A DNA stretch of 64,000 bases from Roseibacillus sp. (GCA_029242545.1 JAQWTV010000062.1:1-64000), one strand, 5' to 3'; positions 36,901-38,252 are shown, counted from the stretch's first letter. Numbers and translations are program-made. Notes: generated by a model not told the origin, from the sequence alone.

Positions 36901-38252
36901 GAGACTTCAATGTCCAGGCGGTTTTGATCCACTCCCTCAAGCGCCATTTCCATCGTAAAGAGCATCGATGCTCCGTCCATTGAGGCGGACAGCAGGCTCC
37001 CACGAATTTCAGCTGCTCCCTCGTCAACGGTAACAACCTGACTCACTCCACTGGCCGAAAATTCCTCATTGGAGATTTTGGAATCAAAATTACTCCAATC
37101 CAGCTCCACACTCCCACCCAGCTCGATAGAACCACCCTGAGCGGCGAGATCACCAGACCCTGAAACAGAGTAGCTTTGCGTCACCGGATCAAAAAGAATC
37201 GCAAGTTCCGTATCATTAATCAAAAGTCCGACTTCGCTGTCGCTAATGTCGTTATCCCTCCCCGCGGAAAGGGAGACAGTTCCAGCTTCCATCAGGAAGA
37301 ACGCATATTTCCCGTCTTGCCCAATGGCGAAGTCCCCTTCGATCTCAAGTGCCCCCACTTGAATCGTGAGAGCAGACGTTTGCTCCCGAAGGAGGCTCAA
37401 ATCCTGAACTCCCGACAGAATGTCGTCCAGTTGTTGGTTGAGCACGTTATCTCCCCCATCAACCGTGAACTCTCCATCGAGTAGAGAAACAACGTCGACC
37501 ACCGTCAACGTGTATCCGTCTTCTGTCCGAGTCGGCACAAAGAATCTTGTCTCCGTGATTTGAAGACCAGTGATCACGGCAAAATCACCCTCAACGCTAT
37601 CATAGGTCAGGAACTCAAACTCGTCTCCCGGCTCCGGCACGTAGTCGTCGAGAAGACTGATTTCGAGCGTGCCGTCGAGGAGTGCCTGCTGAGAAACGAT
37701 CACCCGATCAAATTCTTCCGAGTCCGTTCCTGCAATTTCGATTTGAAGAGTGCCTTGATTGACAAAACTTTCAACGACGACCTCACCTGGGCTGTTGCCG
37801 GGCGCAAACAACCCCTCATTAATAATTTCGCCAGAAAAGGCACCGGATCCTTCAAGTCGCTCTTCGGCTTCCACGACCCAGCTGGATTCAGCATCTGGAG
37901 CGTTACCATCGGTCTCCGAAGGGCCCGATGTTCTGAGCTCGGTAGAAATTGCCGGCCAATCCAGAACCTCAGCATCCGCTAACTCGGGAGCATCGAACTC
38001 AACCTGATCTTCAGCGTCGGACCACGCCTCCACCTCTACAACGTCCGGGCTTTGAGAGCCCCAGACACTCACTCGATCATCGTCACCAACAAAGAGGTTA
38101 TCACTGACACCGCAGCAGCCTGCGGGGGCATCCACTGGAGCAGCCGAGAGCAAAATCTTGGGCTCAAGCTGCTCGACCGCAAATCGCGTACGCTCATCAA
38201 CGGGCCACTCGCGTTGACCATGGTCAGTATGTTCGGCAACTGCGCCTCGCAC
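1..38252 (-). CDS. Giant repetitive LEPR-XLL surface/adhesin-like protein, 3' end truncated by left window edge (>=12,750 codons)
   Basis: Minus frame with codon high-coordinate = 2 mod 3 reads as coherent protein at anchors across the window: 59 (ELDSLEIQGLGGDDTLDATG), 5591 (LSEVDISVDPDTASEDEVFQ), 6359 (TATENQVQEAVSGALG), 18179 (LSEVDTSVDPDTATEDQIRV), 24809 (LFVGEGEPTLEDGSINPAARGILI) and the N-terminus (FAVEQLEPRFLLSAAPVDAPAG). No ORF in the supplied track lies in this frame between 1 and 38252, as expected if it has no stop in the window. Upstream in-frame TGA at 38288-38286; first plausible start is GTG at 38252. Confidence 0.93.
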   Translation of the reverse strand, partial: MRGAVAEHTDHGQREWPVDERTRFAVEQLEPKILLSAAPVDAPAGCCGVSDNLFVGDDDRVSVWGSQSPDVVEVEAWSDAEDQVEFDAPELADAEVLDWPAISTELRTSGPSETDGNAPDAESSWVVEAEERLEGSGAFSGEIINEGLFAPGNSPGEVVVESFVNQGTLQIEIAGTDSEEFDRVIVSQQALLDGTLEISLLDDYVPEPGDEFEFLTYDSVEGDFAVITGLQITETRFFVPTRTEDGYTLTVVDVVSLLDGEFTVDGGDNVLNQQLDDILSGVQDLSLLREQTSALTIQVGALEIEGDFAIGQDGKYAFFLMEAGTVSLSAGRDNDISDSEVGLLINDTELAILFDPVTQSYSVSGSGDLAAQGGSIELGGSVELDWSNFDSKISNEEFSASGVSQVVTVDEGAAEIRGSLLSASMDGASMLFTMEMALEGVDQNRLDIEVSNAFMELSGARRAIVKIENVEGNLIVERDAGFSLDLTGNIDMTFSGLSMRGLLVEILFSEDGEDGARLTVNGSKKEGSDEEGTDGFLIGSATMAADFVLDIAETIGEPVPELSLAFLNASFSTSDADFGEGSGVLLANIDGVVSQLFGTAAATTGGFDVGGRIQVRQNTTAREVDEVVSFGDGSVRLVFDETETETNFFEVTPLSAFLEVGDFLQIRGDVTWASGEVVVEETEEILEVRTLVNSSLEVFLGADGLVPGAWGPELGATGFLLSNAEIAIIHFVESDTYAVIASGLAEAIGAGAGSIAGRGTLSVNQSDVPIDETIEFPGRPGAGVRVFFPDSSSALSLQIGQLAIEVAGQTLEASGLVEQGDGQLEIEIQGLSAIFDLGTGTLGFADAGGQFFLSDDQAYGRVTGDIVQTGLEFLSLGGQLGLEFNTGTSAVQLSGDDELPAGPFVRLSGQDLNVTVAGESMTGDFTFENGTLEEASGEVRSGVSGQAEVPVLIVGADSVGISTNGFTGPEMDLEGRFILSGDWLAGDISGSFEYLEDEADIQVRGSVALSVNTYSEPVRLLDSEGSPLVDVEADQGVRITAEDFTADVGAGSFTGSFEISSEEVEGDAALRFDIEDLNLRFGATREDPMIQLGAQSGSFYITTEGIIGEVTGLSIDAGALNFSGTPTYSFNTTSAIWAGIEPGVVKLGSPAMTYTAGDLVFRGQIDLSLPSEFTQGLLQDQYPRPPGHDPVQITLSGASLELAGGSGSVSNINGSLFAVDGGVLGTLGADFQINTTDLTLDGVAAMSFNTTSSAFSNTLHDGTNAVPISVPAGPYLAFALDELDFSLLGSNVSGDIEVILSGGLVGESPDTILIEVEDLTLGGEIGSAASYELTNLTGFLLSDSEGVMGSLSGGMTLSGLSEIVFTIPSASVELNTRGQDSTYVFGDQQYRFRNANYFEMLANGASARIGADIVQGNFTFGFAPGDGVAPGDRLDAATLSGSITDASLALGSGGLVSLEEGLGAILIDNRGTVGVFSGSVDISVPDVGASGLFTGQFTTRAVSAGESLTTGDETLALEETSGASVALRGDGVSLALGDQIFGGSFLFEAQDSEEIAILASELSATLSSGGTAYFELSNANGFLLLTEEGSAAQVRGEIEVLVSGFELKGSFTVKYNSLETAQVRGITLGGTSETISIEEAGPYLAISGNSASLEVGGQSIRGNFDFEQSADGFALRAERVEMEFGPGGVDPWVSISGAAGDFELDAEGMTGAIAVSSDVATAVTLPGLSFGSGDLRLELNSRQVEVSRELDLGSGAEQVVFPAGPYVRLGILDGEVVLDGLGEASLSGDFYVDVVDEVTRIAMLDVEASVDVEGADGALTGGEGVFVVKSSGVAGAIRGSLRAEVPSLSAGAVIVLRINNTGGAVNESLTLGGQEIALSYSEEQGAVFEVSVESASIVLGDFVTIEGSLVFENRDGRQVAGASGLSIFVGEGPFLLEGGDRNPLARGFVISDATVGLVQLVSGEESFYALSGSGTVEVIGYADLSLVGEVEVRFNSFSEEVSELLNVSEEEVDVTFDREEVAQVGGSPFFEIVGNGIEVLADTQMLMVGGLMVSRVRMDRNGTPDDESDDEDGFHLRLGGTRTDFQSDSDSLLVLNGEGDLVLFESGVAARVTGSLEINLSDVSAEGAFDLAINTLGEEFSATLEDNGIARTFEVEAGPYVRVEGVGVSLEIGSQSMSGDFIFERDNNGAIIAVISEVSATLGEGGDEVVVLSSADGYALIRPEGFTAMVQGAVAVNVPDVSMEGEFGLEVNTVDSEVNQLIEIGEEQFTIEARAGPFFGIEGQGVTLTIGEQELGGTILFEESDQGEVRVVASDVTLRIVEGERAYVSLSDGGGELRINEEGIAGALSAVGAAINLPGVFFSSDEVRVELNSRSASLEEVFVIGGVEELLSLPGGTFARVAILNTELQLGSLSVGGVPARLRGDFYIEQVEGQTRVGAADVSASVEVNGSSADLSGGEGALVVLATGAAGALKGSLASELAGLDLQTELILEFNNTGGPVSEVIELGADAVELEFGESQGQVFAVSLTEASLNIADLVTVEGFISFFTVGDRQMAAGADLQVFIGDGPAMLEDGSLNPFARGILLTEATVGLIREGSDSYALSATGTARALGIGDLSLEGSMIFRVNMLDGIIDETIAIAGQAEPVTVSFLETEVAGNAEDAFYDIGGSEIALEAFGQQLISNVQVREIIIEEQEVLHIALDGASVSLGDEVVLEGATGDFVIMDSGLVASAAGSLAISLSDVSASGVFDFEVNTTRQSFDQELEVGDATRQLTLESGPLVRIRGERSEQGVDPQLTLAGQEISGSFFFERSADGAVTVQTVGVQASLGGESSLITLTQGDQNGFLRLSSEGAAVSIGGSLEMTDSNIAVSGLFALEVNTTGSSVSETFTVGGDEQSIELDGETTVRMVGAGVVMDILGQEVSGNFIVEEEVTADEETGSEIITVVGAVSELAVSFGSVDLALLELENGSGMMLVTQAGTALQARGTVAINLAGLAAEGDFRVSVNTTEDSISQEVELSGVIETLDLPAGSFVRVEGTDASLSIAGQTLAGNFALEENAEGEIQVAVSEGSLSFGDGVAEFVRFENGEGALLIRDDGVAGELGGSLGLDVPGGMSLIAPTFLLQVNTTAEEVAESVALTGEQVVELNLEAGPFLRVEAKDAELVIAGQRLEGNFSLAQTADGVTRVTGSEVDLMIASGETTFAQVREGAGDFRIDDSGILGVLTVGEGTSLFVPGGDLSFDSVRIEINTRQTASSGDFNLGAGPVAVEFSPGPFVRVAALGADLSLSEIQANDVDARLEGDFYFDQSSGVTRLAMLNVSSNIEYNGDGGRLIEGFGAFVLTDEGLAGLVEGELEARVGGLAAEATVYVRVNSTNGPVNQIIRFGEREISISFTEAEAGLFQVTLNGLSLNIADLISVDGSFSFIQSGDYQISAADRATIFIGDGPALNADGTANDDARGLRINDATIGIVKFQNGDDVFYAVDAVGTVAVVGLDDVSISGTVRVRINMLDTAVNEVVVLPDSEEGVRVVFNGAETADDGRDFVAIEGEEIAIEVLGQVLAGDLAVSRYRSDRQTVPDDSGEGVEVVVLSLSNVRAGFGQGQDEYVVLENGSGNFLLLDGGVAASVSGTLRSELPGFEFGGDFDLLVNSSGSSVDETFTPANGEEVNLTVDQNTELILRGTEVELVVAGQTVSGNFEIVSESDNLDVTVSGASLTIGPEGAPYLQAINGSGEFKIDGDGIAGALEVGVGSLNLPNASFEGAPTVRVELNTRLQEVTETFTVGDVDEPLVLPAGPYLRAAITDVDLVLGQSGSEDSLGVLSGNFFLESRDGVVTLAGTEVAATVEVNGESGAGFTGGSGGLIVSDAGMAGSFKGELAARAGGLEAEATLILRFNNTGSAVEEAIEVGSEETRISFSSSEGNLFSVSLIGAVLNIGDFVTLEGSFTFQSQGDYEVLGGFGLTLFVGEGPARLEDGEINPFARGLLVTNATVGLVRSGEGGPMALEATGSVSGVGFGGLTLEGTTRVRINTFENAVSEAIGIEGSDQVIVMNYDASQVADGDEEYFEMEVAGGRLSVAGQMIEGDLSVGRVVTDDRGTSDSSDDETALRLGARNVSVSFGDGSSSLITVANGSGDFLLLPDGVVASVEGSLSMGVSDVSASGDFAVEINRTGRAIDQSFISNGEEVQLLMEAGPYIRVSSVPTVDGGYSTALDISGQSLTGGFDFEQLSDGSLRVEVSQAAIKEEGAAVRFERASGTFYLDSAGLVGVLAVSNPTLHVTGFELSAEQYRVEVNTRRVEVTEEFLLDVDGVTRLTLPEGPYFRVAALGTTLTFSGLRVGSADAQLSGDFLFEQRDGLSLLVMREVSASVEVGGQSARLIDGSGGLLITDDGVAGVLSGELDVDVGGVEAGGSLILRINNTGGAVAEEVAIGTDTLQIVFSESEREVFAVSLTGASLNIADVILLEGSLSFVDQNDRQVAAGTDLLLFVGEGEPTLEDGSINPAARGILISSATVGLVQEESDGETLYALEAVGTIEVIGIDDLTVSGEMTVRVNSFSSSSAIEEFITIGATGEEVTVMFSTDEMASDGVPFSSLEAEGVTVEVAGQRIAVGALSLGRLRFDRNSTPDDESDDESVLRLSISQAETSLGDGTNVLLSLSDAQGDLLVFEDGIAVSMEGTLEAAIPGVSLEGSYGLEINTTGREVDESFEVSGDSRSIQIRAGPYVQIASVTSTQLVIGGQTLSGNFEFIKADEVIQVNARDLALQLQSGGVTIVEVSEGVGTFELNDDGLIGAFETGAFEIQETLGLSFTAETVRVELNTRSSAVEDEFNMGAGPERIALPAGPYLRVAILDAQLNLEAGETSAALEGDFFFEQVDGVTRLAMSGVTVALEIEGESASLINGQGALVVQQNGIAGTLSGDLGVAVGGLSAGGTLIVRINNTGGAVDASIGLDGSTIRVLFTADEGSLFSVSLANASINVGNILTVEGSLTFETRTDELGVEYEVAAGLGLTVFIGDGPATLADGTTNPLAKGMLLTDASVALIRITEGTVTRYAIDAEGTVSVVGIEGVVLGGAIRVRVNTTEAAFDETVTLAGTSLERSIVFGAEEVADAEGTPYALISGLGLNVEALGQALIADLVVERRFRDVNNTPFDTSDDRRELVLNASNASFSFGDGQNTLIALEDGFGSLILTDDGLLGAVGGSVTSSIPGLAFDQPLSLVFNTTGAFYDESFAITADGVDTGCTSGCIDGITAGTFVRLSGYGVGIEVAGQSLRADVFLENEILAEGGVVTRMGLENLEGSLGDGSNEFVSLTGSGSLIVTSEGVAGQLEAAVSLSAGLDFGVTSDRFIIEVNTTEQAVNETFEVSGETFNLNLEAGPYFRVTALEAILTIAGQSLSANVSFEQVTVGESTETRVFVTQAELAFEGVELTAGSGVLLLRSFAEAETGEERQGLAGSIDGRIEVGITGVTFEGELTLEINQTPEAITEIFTFAGETISLSLDAGSYIKFAGEGLSLTVFDQTIIGDFSFIQFPDFTALTLSGANLSLLGGLFDISIDTGLIMIFPEGIFSDFTIGDLDIGIPGISIPDLGLEGLNLNLSNIDLGEFPDFVFPDLSLGSISLPGISLPSFPDLSLPNVDLSFLKFKGPSLDLYIGDLLFSGSFEFERFLTHLGEPAIRIDVTGLEFGIGEVVEITDGRANLLMLPSGVAGKIEFAGNPFSIPGVTLTVDGGFVDINTLEYPVTEELTAGPNVEAFSLPQGPYVRVAAAGASLVIGENSLAGDIFVEVSEVSRPDGTTESLTILGAENVSSSVELGGATATLSEGAGAFVVLEENLEESRQGGIAGFVSGRVDASLGPVDGGGSVALRINNTGEEIDETIDYEGFDLAIRFGADEGDLFEVSVSDLTLNIADFVSIAGSVSFSSGVADWNGTGQTARTFAGEDLELFMGDGPLRFDDGQLNPLARGAMLSGASVGLIELTDDQGEITYALSAAGTVSLVGLEGVTITGDAVIRVNTTEMAINESLTITGSRNEAVEVLFGDGAEVLEFAALGATLSVSGQTLSGDFRFSQESATDSESLEKILLLAASGVNLSLGSSDAGIGISDGSGILRVTGGGLAGSLTGTVALDIPGVSFDNDFTIAMNTGPDAVSETLGAVALELPAGPFFRAESSGTMTVLGQSLSGSFAIETVVEEATGEQLTVIVADGVEVIFEAEAGTGDDSTGMLLRDGYGAFVVSSAGVAGELNGSIKADFVGAFEVEGDLSLVTNTTNSSVSREFTLGGRIYTLEVAAGPYFRFAGTDVSIDALGQRITGDLSIERVTSLGDDNLPGGIGNNADEVETLLTVANAGLSLAGGLLSLEDGEGIFLVTSDGVAGVMSGVISLGVAGASLGGTMRVEVNPSMSGVNETVQLGNTTVELDLAGASSSDGYFLVKGEGLTLDLTGSRLEADFVISNQTLASGENALEVSATNLSFGVGGSIENPIIGVEVRSADFTFLEDGVIAKVTGISPDLNVSGVTLSGALGFELNTTSNTFADAGRGYEVEANTRRLTGTGLEFSVLGQTLAGDFVFEEVVDSGGESQVKVSVSGLTVTLGGDTAGLALSKGSGLLLLTSSGLAASLSSEVEVRGDDALYIEGELTLEINTTGFEVDELFSVGLGAEELALPAGPYFRLTGNDITLLVAGIGLSGDFLFEQMVQVPVLYLSEVDTSVDPDTATEDQIRVAVSSALGTETPDDFVFLQDLVTNGVDISSGDQVTDRLILDAARAGETQINAGPANGDQGTLRITASGVTVAMGDGQQDFLSLNDGTGYLLLTESRGLVGSLRGDVGFDLPGVSVSGTVGLEINGTGATVEDTFLVDRIEQTFQLAAGTLNEATKTRDSYLRLSGTDVSVELAGQTLRGDFAFSQGEGSLSMSFENVEVGLGDGDTDFATVTQGAGSLEVKQGGVRGSFAGTLALSVPDVTLGAAVTVAVNTQEETEVFEVTATDVAINVLNQVIEASSLTLGSVELPSGESVISLSLADFELSLKNGEESLVTVTVGAANLIVNSEGMGLRVTGGSVSTGSLPAGVSLAASDAEVVLNTTSGVLDLDGGEALPAGPYLRIELPAATLTVAGIGVSGGIVFDQETDEEGGTITRVGVADAGLTVDGEAVASADGALVLLSEGIAGVLNGQVSTPGEGGAFSADAAIGVRFNNTGAAVNETIAVGNQSITIDLPVIDDGYEVFGSALINIGNFVTIQVETQNGSEGTGSVFVGQGPAYLDDDGSAINPSAVGMLLTDASFIRDEPSGLMVAEGTVQTLGLEGFALNGAAEIIYAAEDGVNRVLSMSGNEISVPDAAGTYIVVEGFALEIAGQVLSADRFTFTYTAEKIGIEAESLSVAMGDGSEDFLTLTSSNASFLYRNEGFAGVIDGVVEFSQSSEDFSFGSGQIVGGLRINTTSQSQSVGDEVLPSGPYVRAEIALNDVTIMGNTLVGNFSFEQTERERAELSDEVVAELDDQAVTSQLVKIGMSGVELFIGSEGTNGGGDAGLNLVDGAGAMVLTADGIAGEISGTVSLAIPGAEAGFSGDLRVVINTTGAAVEELVEVAGEAVSLTIPGGAQQENTDGELLYLTPDGDQTTAAYEDGTNGQQVALQPLLGSYLYFSGAEMELDLFGQTLSGDFVFERSAAGVSVTASNVGLAFGNGESNFLTVSEGAGALRITDEGIAGAISGTVGVSVPGIALEGRLDILVNSTTAEVDEAVEIGDEESVTVTIPAGSEESPYLRLRGEGLALNVAGQVLEGAFSFKQETRLDGQRYVSLIVEEASLNLGEGFTEITGLQGAFLISNSGVAGTLSMEAQLDLGPVVIGASRIGLTVNTGASPVVLEDTEGTRVPSGPFFQIEAVEGVVSVGDSSINATIFIQKLTTAAGGERLALALTDATVEIGELEVTNGEGILLVLPDTEVDGESRAGGMVGAISATVDLGGVIEGAALTGEIELQVNETGFRVSESITVGNSSVEVDLQAGPYLRVAVTDGELAIAGQALSGNFAFESMTTPGDDGNFTTGADNGTLLGIAATEVSLVLGDGTTDYISLTDGEGLLVVENERMAGRISGTVGIQNLDSVNLEGSLSLEINDTGNPIDHTFEVGGVQESLTLDAGPYLRFAAEDATLEVAGQSLSGNFFFERVETTPTGDEAAETVLRIGGSNIAFFLGDDKGTAEDETDDAGVRLSGGSLALLVTSAGVAGQISGTASLRIPDILDATATASVLVNTMLEPVSETFPIADGDGELGLELSAGPYFRVDVDNFALTLLGQTLSGNFSFEEARSAGPDGERNTTDDEVVIKIGVSELNLFVGAGGETESANDDVGIRISEGSAQLFVYPTRGEDAVANGGTGVAGFFSAGAAVYFEPGQGIGVDNVSVSINTSGQEINEEFDVGGETVSLVLPKGPYLKLELTALEIELLGQLLQADFSFESIVTDYGADGVIGGSDDDYLTRISVDNLFLALSAGGRDFVQASSPENDGASMLEFVEGDNAGLVGLIAANVVMDVPGVQLAGTFEVGFNTTGAAYDIDQNGATVALSEGVSVAGEDAALTVLGQTLSGNFSFQRDDSIPADPVIMVAVSDVSLELGDGSTTFVTAGIESGAILLTNEGVAADLSASLTLADGLSDDLSFDAASIRLQINTTSGPVDQAFSVPGSQDVLLQVEAGPYFRLQGGEAGAPVAFEVFGQSLETVFFFEQVETSEGSKLIRMGLTETSLFLGSAGDSNTTDDDLGVTLSGGVGSLLITPEGVAGAFSGAAGLTDALVSSLGADLSSLLTFEVNTLGIAVSEEFTFLNNDGTSETVSLELQAGPYLRAQALNTSLVITVGDQTVTLEGNFAFENSERDLGNGGEPVRALSIAMQGVGVSVVGVAGLEDALTGTGVLLILEDGIAGKILGTFLSGIAAGVGINTTGSGINTEIVVGDEVVTLSLAATPSFKALVDLNIDLGDFLEFRGELSVDASGAASGNDIEIFVGAGPYLVDGEVSADAVGVLLDDGSFAYLAGDSSGLYSMRANGSFSLVGLDGLTVSGDMTVLVNTTDEAMNPDSSEDGEIPANTFSVTVTDATFSVGEIFSIGGTLIISRSPNGDLSVLVAGGSVVINDTAGEEMFSIAGTAAFTISATSGFRMDSFRVNGFSLFGQLGVQAPGTSGVEDFDFFPTLDLAGDVSAGVLTASQLNSNGYVDIQFNDLNGVGLNAETITDADPEFALLVGGVASDVVFEGAGVLVPGEANTYRYSFEGTIPEGLITVETVQGSFSDNGGIGNFSEMEIFTAVGVDGDGNMESPGPIAELASPGNGGAVDVLSLNGRRYIDVTFVSQDGTPINQNTINGDEFNLSGPGVDQLLRGSDGLPESTIIQIAGFEDDAENVTYRYFLNAIPLASTVPGGSSDGSSSTPTIFQAGEVEVEFQAGSFATTGGAVNADFRQVFTIDPVAAGTTKAPDATIINIGPLELEGPTIGIQDIGFSDGLLVITIGIGFNRGSLAFGGSGSSGGSSQQSSSGITAELLGVLGTFDVTLDAFGLLSGNVRVEPTGAFGLQVGSLEIDVPDAVNVRAQGIEISYDPSQDEEGGTNDQELVRIAAAEITFPSVGLRGSIDTYIDPDTGESIPGLVVRQNGFALGTAELCYGCGTSDLSTTSGSSGAAISIGGVLEMQDLRVGVNNFEVKFDAENAVDFDGEIYISSGGATFLPGKPVSGTITDRNTADDIGTNGAQDDEAIRATLSFTGGQVDSFRFEVDTMELNLGTFVTLRTVGFTLDTGAADDEAMVEFLSVGATVKIGSIELSGEARNFQILGDGSFDALPGFGLVIGVGSATGDSFRFPSFMPVRITEIGIQWEDIENDPSDFVLILSAEVTEIRGISGMEFSGAIQGIKIRPSLLLAGEFPIIDIESIGVSVRGNLFGGEVSGGLIGGILRLDSDYNVISALDTSTPVAQRVFFVGIEGEFSMAGLGGFGIRFALSELGPVSVLINAAVPVLIEPNSGLSLTDFTAQVEFFKTLPSIDDPFALRSGEFAAPGEISLTGWLDTVRDQVAAQARLLGENPDLNGFSAAFNSPMVISGSAKVFSIYTSEALFNGQVFVKISTDGKFLIGGQLNFLDGNLSISGRLYADLSNVSNGDVTVLFLADIPDQVELLTIYGKLKMGFRNAAGEEVAFTVATAADGIPGGGVPGATMIAPVEDGEAVDQGIFNGSGNRDAEGYHYIDINFEPASGATLDFEGILGADTMFALERLEGSQQFGEGATIQVLGDPTPVDTVISSLGLVETVELVFVAANGDDEARVIRGAAEDEDVVILASAVEGFADAANPETFLLAAAVRTTGTRRLRYRIGDPDPGNPGEYVLPSGEYVLRFAPGAFSNIDVTSEEGVVTPGTENEEIFLSFTVEGSTARLVDPGLGASADVFSLNGRNYVDIVFEQPSLVNDESGWVLDEGSILDFEPEFSLSGSGLGSISIDGGQRPLRVNETASALTVRYFLQGEFLDDGDSEVTLTFLEDSWSYRQDSDATTTSSFTPDSGEGSFQPGGTVPLIIEIAFPEATSLDVDDATVLDAAAEFVDQNDALDGIQLVTNLFDLSNLGQGDAETVAQLESTMDSAAQNWVIATLDETFTPVRVPGADSDGAGEILDLTAVNANVDPATATENQVQEAVSGALGTASASNLELVSDLIFTEGGVDYDYSAGTALTNEIILRAARSGQTAIEAVAIVEEGAPIFRFRVVVAVGSAYLSTITASDLTVTAEIENDSFGYLADATGGTLPGEERTLSLDHGSIGNNRSYIDVAFSPSAGSSFDDSEDSIGGDEFVLSGMGATGVSVNGAPLRIGESIPAIDGRSEAIVYRYFLNGEFEPGEVEVIFAAGTWEDAAGVTNRGFTQSFRVEGPTADLIASRDARQLLLDLSEVDISVDPDTASEDEVFQAISSVESALDSQDVSDFGPIEALVIGSETLLEGREPLSNELVLRAARGGMTELEVVDITENEEFALDGNTLGVSEINDLGYLEVTFRPSFGHNLDHSSINGDELELVGPDGGVISLGSDPVRVAGTDTYRYLLSGALEAGDYTVNFLDSGFADDSGTTNIASTEAFALALASASLTNPPSGSVQNREVLNGRGYVDIQFEDIIEYQTETLSLSTVDTERDNATDAVSELVIGLNSNPVDLGGGVTANSLGGLASAVTLTVGSTEVVQAFQTLTAEIVQELALGGYGEIEVVSAGSTAVVAVDGSIAPVAASSILDAGAEFVIEQIIDNEVVVELVVEDVPVELGGGLFRYFISADADLEGLSIRFLPGTWEATNDTVVSQFQISDAEGPAAYAVNSEGGQQSNDSVANAIRAGPYFDITFTPVAGTAVDASSVLDAAPEFRLSGALSENLVADEVYDLGDGVFRYLYEGQIDTGILEVTFIEGAWQDEAGNRGEAGTSAINVITEAESFFIEISGGIQLNAAGFLDEPIVELASEVIIEIDTVREVFTLDFNGQLKLYQLGAVGSSAGRFVLDNSNTLSDSVQIWGVATLETNFAFLEDFGVFLFAKGVVQLNLTEFTKVETLTLKGLDNGNDVTRTFNLAPLTFALEVVGQARIRPPGTDADLVRLQGGFYLDISPAGFELFATAELSFGVGDAQITYAQATGLIVIQTGLDLGDGALYELPRSLGTNQTWTMSYRSDGALIGQASVSIGGAELEDRFAVIEQVVEDLVADMEQRNPGNSDVYVITVEDGRVRVSGPEGESVTLEFISTSGGGNQAAIFTKNIGVAGFLQISQSADIGIPNIGSLFSISGSVTVMFNTTRQDVYFTMPESFAPLLDEGQSSTIEIYRGKPGIDGARSATELPAGEFYLTAIIQAQITIGGVIDLVGFVKLDVFADENGGGVALTGAVSADIAFLGSLTGTINLAIFLGAETGVVGRVSLSLVSTAIPSVELGGQLLLEINTFGSARTVESFRTTTQTINGITFFGGFERDSGGQLIAENVAIETTGGFKLLLAGTLNIADTFVIVGVVEFRLELAGDDPGIELVVNGSLALAPIGNLTLTDSGFRINSEGLVARFAPALDAGFGGGVSLGFSVGAVFELNTTGRTQELGSTTITSGFRLRLDGSVNFLNLATGNGFVEIAMGSFGFSMDFDVQFALGPLSFGVTGGAAVYTGSNAGVAFALQVRAVADAAVFSVDASGTLSVNTTGVARTVGSRSIAGNSFTLDLSGKVELIKVMEIQAAFNITVVNSQWSISVSASLDFFGLATVSGSFFVNSEGEFDVQVSGYVSLGGGGTGLFGTFHFHVTSGKLRSNGAVVTDGLGNPQYIFSLGITATVKAKLFGITLGSFGITADFTAQGTGTTPIVLTVTVKIKILFVKVKKTARFKIGTLQMPESVYLAGSQNSQQAWNVSPGTGGTLYLNVGGRAGYRNLANSDTDESYIIEDQGPSASGVGRRIRVIAFGRSNVIENVTALVGNFGSGNDSVFFRGNTPILVTLNMGEGEDVVVWDGSGYANILGGNENGSSDADSQGDYIEVQGSGSALVNGNNGDDYIVHAVESGLAVGAVTVNGGNGRDRILGGGGSDVIYAGAGDDEVDGPASRIDGGDNNDLISFYLEDQSGGATLSGGNGRDVVNIIGTASSDTLTVTNSGTGVRVDANGALINASTVETLLLDGRGGADTFVIDNLGTVSGLSSFNINFGQTVTQVGTISRTEVIGDTTVTIEEPNLVASPDRAADQLIVRGGSGADLFFVNAAGPDPVAGVYQSISVVRGGSAGYSVNVVNSVRGELDSLEIQGLGGDDTLDAT
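4000..10760 (-). repeat. Second protein-level repeat class (consensus GxxYIDVxFxPxxGxxLxxxSIxGDEFxLSGxGxxxVxVxGxPxR...YRYFLxGxFxxGEVEVxFxxGxWxDxxG)
   Basis: Translated segments at ~4.0-4.2, 4.2-4.5, 4.9-5.4, 5.7-6.0, 6.8-7.1, 7.6 and 10.0-10.7 kb share YRYFL.G / NGRxYIDVxF cores; interrupted by a different non-repeat-like section ~7.75-9.95 kb. Confidence 0.75.
10860..37500 (-). repeat. Tandem degenerate protein-level repeat array, ~115-150 aa modules (consensus ...GVAGxxSGxxxLxxPGVxLxGxLxLxINTTGxxVxExFxVGxxxxxLxLxAGPYxRxxxxxxxLxVxGQTLSGNFxFEQ...)
   Basis: Repeated motifs AGPY(F/V/L)R, GQ(T/S)LSGNF.FE, INTTG, GxAGxxSG in the giant frame; successive AGPY-type motifs near 13017, 13468, 13886, 14280, 14666, 15012 and 15380 (346-451 nt spacing). 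Confidence 0.85.
38120..38252 (-). other. N-terminal LEPR-XLL motif region of the giant protein
   Basis: Translation from GTG: (M)RGAVAEHTDHGQREWPVDERTRFAVEQLEPRFLLSAAPVDAPAGCCG; contains the LEPRxLLSA signature known from very large PVC-group proteins. Confidence 0.85.

Noticed and set aside
10860-37500. CRISPR array or DNA-level tandem repeat
   Set aside because: Repeats are degenerate at nucleotide level with 350-450 nt periods and are conserved only as protein modules; no short identical repeats with unique spacers.
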